Shown here in pieces: positions 33,899 through 41,250 of a DNA stretch of 41,250 bases (positions are counted from its first letter, which is position 1; each line of letters opens with the position of its first letter). The position numbers were made by a program, and so were the translations under genes. Below the pieces are notes generated by a model. It did no database searches and was not told the DNA's origin. It saw only the letters and a program-made list of their open reading frames with translations. Origin of the DNA: Streptomyces niphimycinicus (lineage in GTDB: Bacteria > Actinomycetota > Actinomycetes > Streptomycetales > Streptomycetaceae); the NCBI RefSeq assembly GCF_018883605.1, contig NZ_JAHLEM010000173.1, positions 1-41,250 of the forward strand. Direction: 5' to 3'.

Positions 33899-34548
33899 GC
33901 GGGCCAGGCGAGCTGCGAAGGGCGCCTCCGGTGTTCCGCGGGTGCACGCTGAACCGCGGCGACTGGGCCGAGCAGCCAACGCAAGCAAGTGGAGCGGAGG
34001 GCGCAGGTAAGGTCAGCCAAAAGCATGAGATCAGCGGCCTCGGTCAGTGTCATGGCCAACTGGTAGCGCAGCAGTACCGCGCGAAGCCGGCACCCGCGGC
34101 GCCCGGCACCGGCGGCAGCGGCCGGACCTCCGCCCACTCCGCGCCCGTCATGTCCGACGGATACCGCCGTTCTCGCACCCGGTGATCCGCGGCGTTTCCG
34201 AACCGGTCAGCCAGGCAGTCACACTCCAGGGCGACCGAACTGGGCCCGGTCATCGACACGGAACACCGCGGCACCGAGGCCTCCTGGTGTTGCTCGGTGA
34301 TTCGACACCAACGAGCTGTTCAGGAGGCCTCGCCCGTATGCGCCGACGCCCCGCTACTACCCAATCGGGACTCCCGTTCGACGCACATCTCTCAAGATCA
34401 GAAAGACAACAGCTACTGAGCACCTCGTTGATGCCGACCGCGGCGAGCCCCTTGTGGGCCGTGATCCGCTGGGCTGAGGATGTGGCGGCGAGTGTCACCT
34501 TGGGTGGCTGGTATGGCTTTCGGGGTAGGGCGCGATGAGGCCGGTCGT
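33899..34548. other. Degenerate IS-derived region
   Basis: About 650 bp of mixed remnants. The only recognisable piece is the IS5-type fragment at 34105-34170. An inverted repeat GAGGCCTCCTG...CAGGAGGCCTC lies around 34278-34333 and may be an IS end or a hairpin. Nothing else is supported. Confidence 0.35.
34105..34170 (-). pseudogene. IS5-family transposase N-terminal scrap
   Basis: The minus strand reads RRYPSDMTGAEWAEVRPLPP, which resembles the start of the actinobacterial IS5-family transposases that begin YPSDMTDAEWA. It is unrelated in sequence to the other IS5 elements of this window. Only about 22 codons remain. Confidence 0.5.
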
Positions 34549-35569
<1,021 letters not shown>

Positions 35570-35777
35570 CAGGCACCATGCCCAGTCCACGGTGCCGAGG
35601 TCGGCGAACACCCGGTCGACGACCGCACCAAGCTCACCGGTGTCGGTGACGTCCAGGGGCGCCCTCCACAGCCGCTCATCGTGGGCGATCTTGAGGTTGT
35701 CCAGGGCTTCGGGACAGCCAGCAGTGGCGGCCACCCGCTCGCCGTGCTCCAGCAGAAGCTCGGCGGGTCGATGATGA
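35570..35777 (-). pseudogene. Short-chain dehydrogenase remnant
   Basis: The minus strand reads ELLLEHGERVAATAGCPEAL, LWRAPLDVTDTGELGAVVDR and VFADLGTVD, the second to fourth strands of an SDR Rossmann fold, including the Asp of the LDVTD adenine-binding motif. The glycine-rich start is cut off by the IS5 copy at 35793, and the NAG motif and catalytic YxxxK are absent. Confidence 0.6.
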
Positions 35778-35973
35778 ACCAAGTTCTCATAAGAACTCCT
35801 AACGTAATGACGCTTCTTGCCTTCAAATGTTGGCGCCTGATGGAGTGTTAGCCTTCATGTGAGAAGGGGTGAGCAGCTTCCGTGGATCGTGTCCGATGAG
35901 CTGTGGGCGCGGATCGAGCCGTTGCTGCCGGTGGTGCCGCGCCGTCCGGATCACCCAGGGCGCAAGCGTCTAG

Positions 35974-37391
35974 TAGGACTCCGTTAGGTCTGCGTGTCGC
36001 CCGTGTTCAGGGGCATGAGGACTGTGTGGACGCACATGAAGTGAATCGTGTTCGGGCGACGTTGGCGTTATTCGTGGCTGATGTGTTCGCCTCGGTGCCG
36101 CGGAAGGATCAGCGGGCCAAGGGCGACTGCTACCTGCGGGGGCTGATGATGGACGGTCGCCGCAAGTCCGTCCAGGCCATGGCCTCGCGGCTGCCGGACG
36201 GCAACGAGCAGAACCTGCAGCAGTTCGTGAACCAGTCCACCTGGGATCCGGTGCCGGTGCGTCGGCGGATCGCTGCGCGGCTGGTGCCGCGGATCGGCCC
36301 GGACGCCTGGGCGGTCGATGATGTGTCGTTTCCCAAGGACGGAAGGATGTCGGTCGGCGTCGCCCACCAGTACTGCGGCGCGCTGGGCAAGCAGGCCAAT
36401 TGCCAGGCCGCGGTCAATGTGCACGCGGTCTCCGATGCGGCCTCGTGCCCGTTGAACTGGCGGCTGTTCCTGCCCCGGGAGTGGGCGGATGACGCCGTCC
36501 GGCGCCGGCGGACGGGCGTGCCCAAGGATGTCGGGCACCGGGAGAAGTGGCGGCTGGCCCTGGACGCCCTGGACGCCCTGGCCGGATGGGGACTGGTGCC
36601 GCCGGTGGTGGTGGCGGATGCAGGCTATGGCCAGAACGCCGACTTCCGCGCCGGCCTGGCCGAGCGGGGACGCGCGTATGTGGTCGGCATCCGCGGCGAT
36701 ATCACCGTCCAGCCGCACAACGCGGTCCCCACTGCCCCGGCCTGGTCCGGCAACGGCCGCAGGCCCCGGCCCCGCTACCGGCAGCCACCGGTGACGGTAG
36801 CCAACCTGGCAGCGGGCCGCCGGACGGGAAGCCTTCAAGGAGGTGACCTGGCGGGAAGGCTCCCGGGGCCCGATGACCTCCCGCTTCCTCGCGATGCGGG
36901 TCCGGCCGGCCGGGTTGCGCTCACGTCGGCTGGCCCAGGCCGCCGCGGTGGCCGGACACGGCCGGTGGGACGGCGTCCTGCCCGAGGTGCGGTTGCTGGC
37001 CGAATGGCCCGGCGGCGAGGACGGACCGACCCGGTTCTGGCTGTCCGACCTGCCCGACGACACCCCGGTCCAGGAGCTGGTCCGCCTGGCGAAGATCCGC
37101 TGGCGCATCGAGCACGACTACCGCGAACTCAAGCACGGCCTGGGCCTGGACCACTTCGAAGGCCGCTCCTGGAGAGGCTGGCACCACCACGCCACCCTGG
37201 TCACCGCCGCCCACGCCTTCCTCACCGAACAGCGGCTCGCCCCAAAAGCCGACACACCCAACTCACTCTCTACCAGACACTCGACGCCGTCCAGAACCTG
37301 CTGAACTGCTGGACCGGCATCTGCACCACCTGCCACCAACCCCTGCCCAGCAGAACCACACCAAGATCAAGACAGACCTAACGGAGTCCTA
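35974..37391 (+). mobile_element. IS701-family insertion sequence (copy 2), nested in IS5
   Basis: The ends TAGGACTCCGTTAGGTCTG and its exact inverse border the element, with CTAG on each side (35970-35973 and 37392-37395). The undisturbed IS5 copy has a single CTAG at the same place (38910-38913), giving an internal empty-site control for the 1418-bp insertion and its 4-bp target duplication. Confidence 0.95.
36026..37381 (+). pseudogene. IS701-family transposase (copy 2), two compensating frameshifts
   Basis: From GTG 36026 (GAGG upstream) the frame shows ALFVADVFASVPRKDQRAKG, the first Asp in WAVDDVSFPKDG and the second in VVVADAGYGQNADF. Near 36800-36825 it shifts, and EVTWREGSRGPMTSRF, WLSDLPDDTPVQELVRLAKI and RWRIEHDYRELKHGLGLDHF (catalytic Glu in RWRIEHDY) follow in another frame. 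Near 37250 the original frame returns and ends TLYQTLDAVQNLLNCWTGIC. With two single-base corrections it is a full IS701 transposase. Distinct from copy 1. Confidence 0.85.
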
Positions 37392-37421
37392 CTAGCCGAC
37401 CGGAAAGTGCTGTCGGGCATC

Positions 37422-37685
37422 CATGCTGCGTACGGGGGTGGCATGCGACGAGGACGCTTTCACGACCGCCGCGCTCGAACACCTGCAGCGGACATCGCCC
37501 CGAGGACTGCGAAAGTTCTTCGGCAAGCGGTAGCCGGGCGAGGAAGGGTCCACCGCGTCGGCCCTGATCGTTGCCGTGGCGGGTGGCCCGATTGCCGGCG
37601 CGCACCATCGGCTGCTGCTGTTCAGACACGTCGGCCTGGTGCCCGTAGATTTGCTCCGTTGACCAAGCGAGGGAGAGGCAATCCC
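37422..37685 (+). other. Gap with a C-terminal gene relic
   Basis: A plus-strand frame reading TGVACDEDAFTTAALEHLQR and GLRKFFGKR stops at about 37532. It has coding-like bias and the look of a protein C-terminus cut off by the IS5 fragment; family unknown. The ribosome site GAGGGAGAGG for the next gene lies near 37670. Confidence 0.3.
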
Positions 37686-38192
37686 ATGGCAAGAACGATG
37701 ACAGAGAAGGTCGAACTCAGGCTAACGGACGCGAAGTTGCCTGGTGAGCGGGTGCTCTACGGGGTACTGGCCTTCCGGGTCGGCGGGGTCCGCACGACGA
37801 TGATCGGCGGCGCGGCCGGTCTCGCCGGGTCGGCCGGTGCGGCCACGATGGCCGTGATCACCTCGCGCGGACGGGCGGCGGCGCCGGATGTGCCGCTCCG
37901 GCTGCCCGGCCGGATCATCATCGCGTTGACCGACCAGCGGCTGCTCGTTTTCTCGGTCGGTGGGGTCATAGTGGGCAAACCCGGCAAGCTGCTGCATTCC
38001 TTCGCGCTCGATCAAGTCGCCTGGGTCGGTGAGCCGGAACTGATCCCCGGCGCTGCGCAGGCGCTTCGCGTGCAGATCGGCATGGCCGGGGTGGGCGTTT
38101 TGGCCTTCGAGCACCCGAGGCTGCAAGTGACCGAGGGACGCAACATGATCAAGCGCCTGGTCCGGGAGCTGCCGCAGTCGCCGGCGGCTTAG
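37686..38192 (+). CDS. Conserved hypothetical protein, possibly PH-like
   Basis: A 168-aa protein from ATG 37686 with a purine-rich ribosome site. The N-terminal part (GERVLYGVLAFRVGG) leads to a small-residue hydrophobic stretch (TTMIGGAAGLAGSAGAATMA) that could be a short membrane helix. It is followed by beta-rich sequence (RIIIALTDQRLLVFSVGG, VAWVGEPELI) reminiscent of bacterial PH-like domains with their LTDxRLL motif. The gene lies between the truncated and complete IS5 copies, which are in inverted orientation, so it could be carried as cargo of a composite structure. Function unknown. The stop codon is immediately next to the IS5 end. Confidence 0.6.
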   Translation: MARTMTEKVELRLTDAKLPGERVLYGVLAFRVGGVRTTMIGGAAGLAGSAGAATMAVITSRGRAAAPDVPLRLPGRIIIALTDQRLLVFSVGGVIVGKPGKLLHSFALDQVAWVGEPELIPGAAQALRVQIGMAGVGVLAFEHPRLQVTEGRNMIKRLVRELPQSPAA

Positions 38193-39090
38193 AACTTCTA
38201 ACGAAGTGGGAGGTTCCTCAGTCGTCGCCAGCAGATGATGCTGCAGGCCAGGCTGAGGAACGCGTCGTGGATGTCGTCGCGTATCTCCCAGCGGATGCGT
38301 AATCGGCGGAACCAGTGCAGCAGCGCGAAGCTCTGCTCGACGACCCACCGGTGGACACCCAGTCCTGAGCCGTGTTCGGTGCCGCGGCGGGCGATGACGG
38401 GGGTGATGCCGACCGCCCGGACCTGCTTGCGGTACTTGTCGTGGTCGTAGCCGCGGTCGGCGTAGAGCGTGTCTGGTCGGCGGCGTGGTCGTCCGCGTCG
38501 GCCGCGCACCGGTGGAACGGCCTCGATCAGCGGCACGAACTGGGTGACGTCGTTGCGGTTGCCGCCGGTCAGCAACACTGCCAGCGGGATGCCGTGCGCT
38601 TCGGTGATCAGATGGTGTTTGGAGCCCGCTCGGGCACGGTCGACCTGGCTCGGTCCGGTTTTGGGCCGCCCTTCATGGCCCGCACGTGAGAGCCGTCGAT
38701 CACCGCCCTCGACCAGTCCAGGGCGCCGACGGCGTGCAGATCGGCCACCAGTGACTCGTGCAGACGCTGCCAGACACCCGCGTCGTTCCAGTCACGCAGG
38801 CGCCGCCAGCACGTCATGCCGGAGCCGAAGCCCAGCTCCTGCGGTAGGGATTCCCACGGAATGCCGGTGTGCAGCACGAACAGGATGCCCGACAGCACTT
38901 TCCGGTCGGCTAGACGCTTGCGCCCTGGGTGATCCGGACGGCGCGGCACCACCGGCAGCAACGGCTCGATCCGCGCCCACAGCTCATCGGACACGATCCA
39001 CGGAAGCTGCTCACCCCTTCTCACATGAAGGCTAACACTCCATCAGGCGCCAACATTTCAAGGCAAGAAGCGTCACTACATTAGGAGTTC
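38192..39090 (-). mobile_element. Complete IS5-family element
   Basis: About 900 bp with imperfect terminal inverted repeats (GAACTTCTAACGAAGTG at the left and GAACTCCTAATGTAGTG read inwards from the right) and a probable TA duplication (38190-38191 and 39091-39092). The transposase occupies almost the whole element in two overlapping frames. It contains an intact CTAG at 38910-38913, the site used by IS701 in the truncated copy. Confidence 0.85.
38198..39024 (-). CDS. IS5-family transposase, two frames joined by probable -1 frameshifting
   Basis: Frame 1 starts at GTG/ATG-equivalent 39024 (EQLPWIVSDELWARIEPLLP) and includes the first catalytic Asp in RAVIDGSHVRAMKGG. At GGC CCA AAA CCG (heptamer CCCAAAA, 38665-38659) it fits X-XXY-YYZ. 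A -1 slip gives TGPSQVDRARAGSKHHLITE, the usual IS5 continuation. Frame 2 then carries Asp in LYADRGYDHDKYR and Glu in HRWVVEQSFALLHWFRRLR to the stop at 38198. Without a slip, the first frame ends after 138 aa at 38608. The element is probably functional because slippery-site fusion is common in IS5 subgroups; experimental proof is lacking. Confidence 0.8.
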
Positions 39091-39220
39091 TAAAGGCCCT
39101 TCCTCAACAAGGCGGACTCGAACGGGCCCGCGCAGGAATCGGCAACGGCGGCACATCGTTCGGCTTCGCGGGGCGCGGGACGTCAACGACCGGACCCCGA
39201 CGGTTGCTCGAGTGAGCCGA

Positions 39221-39650
39221 TCACGGCGCGATCGAGAGTCGCGGGTTCGGCGTCGGAAGCGGTGGCGGGCCCGCCGGGGCGCCGACGGCGGCCCGCGGCG
39301 CCAGCGTGCGCTGGATGATGAAGTACTCGACCACGAGCACGTTACCCAGGATCGACGCCCACCCGGCGGTGGTGTAGAGCTGGTCAAAGTCCATCGAGTC
39401 GAAGAACGCCTTCTTCAGCAGCAGGCCGATGAGCAGGTAGATGCGCAAGGTCACCGCGGCGAACGTCAGGACGTAGTTGCGGATCATCCAGATCCGGTGC
39501 AGTTGCACCTGGCCGCGGCGGATGGACCGGTAGGCCATGAACAGCGTGTACAGCCAGGCCACCACGAGAATGTAGAACGCGACCACCGCCAACACTCCCG
39601 CACCACCTGACGCCTGGGTGGTGGCCGAGGGTTCCCTCTCCCCATCGGGG
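39221..39650 (-). pseudogene. C-terminal part of a DUF2306 membrane protein
   Basis: The minus strand reads GVLAVVAFYILVVAWLYTLF, MAYRSIRRGQVQLHRIWMIR, NYVLTFAAVTLRIYLLIGLL and WASILGNVLVVEYFII, the second half of DUF2306 predicted membrane proteins, with the typical H(R/I)xWMIRNY motif. Three membrane helices remain of the usual six or so. Upstream the frame is open to 39757, but that part has no family similarity, so the N-terminal helices are lost. Confidence 0.6.
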
Positions 39651-39805
39651 GCCGCGTCCCGGACGTCAACAGCTGCTACGCGCTCGACGACTTCCGCCGG
39701 TGTCTGAGGGCACATGGACGCACCGGCCACTGGGCCGGCTACCACCCCGCTTCCCACATGTGGCCGCTGCAGCGAAGGCTGGTCTGAGAGGCGATACGTC
39801 GGTCT

Positions 39806-39905
39806 TGATCGTGCCGGGCCACTGCGTTCACGCGTACGCCCTGGGAGGAGTATTCGAGGCCCGCGGGCTTGGTCAGACCGACGACTGCGTGCTTGGTGGC
39901 CGTGA
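39806..39905 (-). pseudogene. SDR fragment fused to the catalase remnant
   Basis: The minus strand reads [20 protein letters not shown] and GVRVNAVA, the catalytic-Lys helix and following strand of a short-chain dehydrogenase (normally [14 protein letters not shown]). The joint with catalase sequence lies near 39905. Only about 30 residues remain. Confidence 0.6.
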
Positions 39906-40467
39906 GCCGATGCCCGGAACCACGTTCGCCGGGGTGAAGGCGGCCTGCTCGACGTCCGCGAAGTAGTTGTCGGGGTTGCGGTCGAGTTCCCACTCGCCGA
40001 CCTCGATCAGCGGGTAGTCCTTCTTCGACCAGACCTTGGTCAGGTCCGAGGGGTGGAAGCGGTAGCTCGCCGCGTCGAACTCCGGCATGACCTGGATGAA
40101 CAGCTTCCACTTCGGGAAGTCGCCGTTCTCGATCGCGTCGAACAGGTCGCGCTGGTGCGACTCGCGGCCCTTGCCGATGAGGTCCCGGGCCTCGGCGTCG
40201 GTGAGGTTCCTGACGCCCTGCTGAGTGCGCGCTCGTGTACCGCGTGATGTCGTGGGTCACCGTGAAGGTCCCGAACGCGCCCGAGCCCTTGGCGTGCATC
40301 CGGCGCTCCGGAATCACCTCGCGGTCGAAGTGGGCGAGCTTCTCCAGGAACCACACACGTCCTACAGGAGCATCGGGCCGCGCGGACCGGCCGTCAGGGA
40401 GTTCTGATTGTCGGGAACCGGTTGCGCCGGCAGCCGTGGTCAACGGTTTCTGGTGGTTCTCGGGCAC
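39906..40467 (-). pseudogene. Catalase with large internal deletion and several lesions
   Basis: From GTG 40467 (GAGGAG upstream) the start [14 protein letters not shown] and then [40 protein letters not shown] are typical of clade-3 haem catalases. Between them are a frame change, a TAG where relatives have Gln and an extra TG. After ITRY the gene jumps to [40 protein letters not shown] and [20 protein letters not shown], then ends abruptly in SDR sequence. The missing part includes the haem-pocket Asn and surrounding core, and the C-terminal half is absent. Clearly non-functional; several independent lesions argue for true decay here. Confidence 0.85.
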
Positions 40468-40595
40468 AGCTCGCTCCTCGTTGAGTGCTTCTTCGAAGGT
40501 GTTCAAGGCATGGCGATCCTGGCGGCCGAGTGTCCGTACAAGCTGCCCTGAGGCTTGCGGCGGCACATGCGTACGTCGACGTGCGCACTAAAAAC

Positions 40596-40603
40596 ACATA
40601 TGT
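40596..40603. promoter_or_regulatory. ACATATGT element
   Basis: ACATATGT lies within AAAAACACATATGTACC, 130 bp upstream of the catalase remnant start on the minus strand. It fits the ACAYRTGT pattern found in other gaps of the window. Confidence 0.35.
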
Positions 40604-40714
40604 ACCTGGGAAACCGGCTTCGTGGCGACCGAACTGTGCGGCGGCGGGGCCGTGTTCATCCGCCGACCGGTCCAGCGGTGGGACGCCACCAAGGTCCGAG
40701 CAGGTCTACGGCGC

Positions 40715-41098
40715 TCAGCCAGTGTGTTCCGGGGCTTCCCCGACGTTGCTCCACGCCGTGACGGCGGTCGGCATGACCACCACCGCGTGTGTCTCGGCGA
40801 TCTCCGCGCGGATACGGCCGAGCAGCGTGTCGACGTCGCCGATCGTCTCCACGAGGTCGCCGGCCCGGGTGTTGCCGGGCAGGCCCGCCTGCGACAGCGC
40901 CCGGTAGGTCTGGACGACGAGGGAGAGGACCGTGTCGTCCTCGGCGCCGCCCATCGGTGTCGTCGCCGTGAGGCCGGGTGCGGCCAGCCCCGCCCACCGG
41001 AACAGGGAGTACAGGCCCGCGCCCGTTCCCAGAGTGCTTCCGTCGACCGTGAGTGCCGCGGCGATGGCCTCCAGGACCGCGCCGGTCAGCGGAGTCGG
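40715..41098 (-). CDS. Protein of unknown family, copy B, 5' end replaced by IS110
   Basis: The frame ending at 40715 reads PPTPLTGAVLEAIAAALTVD, LYSLFRWAGLAAPGLTATTP, AEDDTVLSLVVQTYRALSQ, NTRAGDLVETIGDVDTLLGR and IRAEIAETHAVVVMPTAVTA. It is the same family as the frameshifted gene at 25478-25867. The frame is open to an ATG at 41125, but the first codons (TKPIGA) come from the end of the IS110 element, so the native N-terminus may be lost. The sequence is predicted helical, with no signal peptide. I do not recognise the family; its pairing with the small peptide at locus A is the only functional hint. Confidence 0.5.
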   Translation of the reverse strand, partial: PTPLTGAVLEAIAAALTVDGSTLGTGAGLYSLFRWAGLAAPGLTATTPMGGAEDDTVLSLVVQTYRALSQAGLPGNTRAGDLVETIGDVDTLLGRIRAEIAETHAVVVMPTAVTAWSNVGEAPEHTG

Positions 41099-41250
41099 GG
41101 GGGGTGCCCCTATGGGTTTCGTCAAGCTGTGGGGGCAGGTTGCGGGTCGTAGAAGGTGCCGTCGCGAAGCATCGCGAAGAGGACGTCGGCTCGGCGTCTG
41201 GCGAGGCAGAGGAGGGCTTGGGTGTGGTGCTTGCCCTGGGCGATCTTCTT
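41099..41250 (-). mobile_element. IS110-family element (copy 3), partial at the window edge
   Basis: The element right end (G run, TGCCCCTATG, GTTTCGTCAAG) is followed directly by a transposase C-terminus in the same orientation as copy 2. The remainder lies outside the window. Its insertion or an accompanying deletion truncated the gene at 40715-41098. Confidence 0.7.
41122..41250 (-). CDS. IS110-family transposase, C-terminal end only (runs off the window)
   Basis: The minus strand reads KKIAQGKHHTQALLCLARRR, ADVLFAMLRDGTFYDPQP and a stop at 41122. It is very similar to the corresponding end of copy 2 (17429-17560) but with several differences, so it is a related rather than identical element. 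Completeness cannot be judged. Confidence 0.8.
   Translation of the reverse strand, partial: KKIAQGKHHTQALLCLARRRADVLFAMLRDGTFYDPQPAPTA

Larger units (their letters stand above)
35793..37421 (+). mobile_element. Truncated IS5-family copy interrupted by IS701 copy 2
   Basis: 35793-35973 and 37396-37421 together match, with about three differences in some 200 bp, the end of the complete IS5 element at 38.9-39.09 kb, in opposite orientation. The fragment includes the element tip GAACTCCTAA and the first 40 codons of the transposase (GTG 35859; EQLPWIVSDELWARIEPLLP). The IS701 element sits at CTAG within it. After GGGCATCC (about 37421) the IS5 sequence stops, so the 3' two thirds are deleted. 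Confidence 0.85.

Overview
The window is about 41 kb of GC-rich actinobacterial DNA, almost certainly from Streptomyces. Evidence: coding codons end in G or C, an SsgA-like sporulation protein is present, and so are two ABC-F ATPases, a very large LuxR-type (LAL) regulator, Tat-type signal peptides, a CYP105-like P450 and actinobacterial IS701, IS5 and IS110 elements. No rRNA, tRNA, CRISPR array or core operon was seen. It reads as an accessory region where insertion sequences, deletion joints and gene remnants lie between a minority of intact genes.

Layout. 1-1.8 kb: an antitoxin stub and an IS701-family element with CTAG duplications. 2-3.5 kb: a hotdog thioesterase and a SAM methyltransferase. 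3.7-5.9 kb: dps and tnpB remnants and a frameshifted molybdopterin oxidoreductase/cytochrome b pair. 6.1-9.7 kb: two tandem ABC-F genes, the first behind a leader peptide and competing hairpins. 9.8-12.6 kb: a broken CGNR regulator, an ECF sigma/AraC chimera and a broken metallo-beta-lactamase-fold gene. 12.9-14.8 kb: a winged-helix gene with an IS110 element at its stop codon. 15.5-18.9 kb: ohr, a shortened thioesterase and a second IS110 element. 19-25 kb: peptidase and methyltransferase remnants, an SsgA-like gene, a broken alpha/beta hydrolase and the LAL regulator. 25.1-25.9 kb: a small peptide gene (copy A) and a gene of unknown family (copy A). 26.2-28.5 kb: an enolase-superfamily racemase/synthase, GNAT and transporter fragments, and a Tat cupin. 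28.9-31 kb: glycosidase remnants and a Tat epoxide-hydrolase-like protein. 31.4-33.5 kb: peptide copy B and a P450 with decayed ferredoxin and reductase genes. 33.7-39.1 kb: IS3 and IS5 scraps, a broken haloperoxidase, and an IS701 element nested in a truncated IS5 copy that faces a complete inverted IS5 copy. 39.2-41.25 kb: DUF2306, SDR and catalase remnants, the unknown gene (copy B) and the start of a third IS110 element.

How the parts relate. The surviving gene content leans to redox and detoxification (Ohr, P450, epoxide hydrolase, ABC-F; dps, catalase and YedY-like genes as remnants). The most interesting signal is a near-identical promoter/operator (TCACY-N9-GGTGA over a TTGAC -35 box, then exactly 17 bp to CATGMT) found in front of ohr and of both paralogous 65-66 aa peptides. 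This ties an uncharacterised peptide family to the organic-peroxide gene. A second recurrent element, the palindrome ACACGTGT and close variants, lies in several intergenic gaps. Many broken genes differ from an intact frame by a single missing base, so decay and assembly error must be separated.
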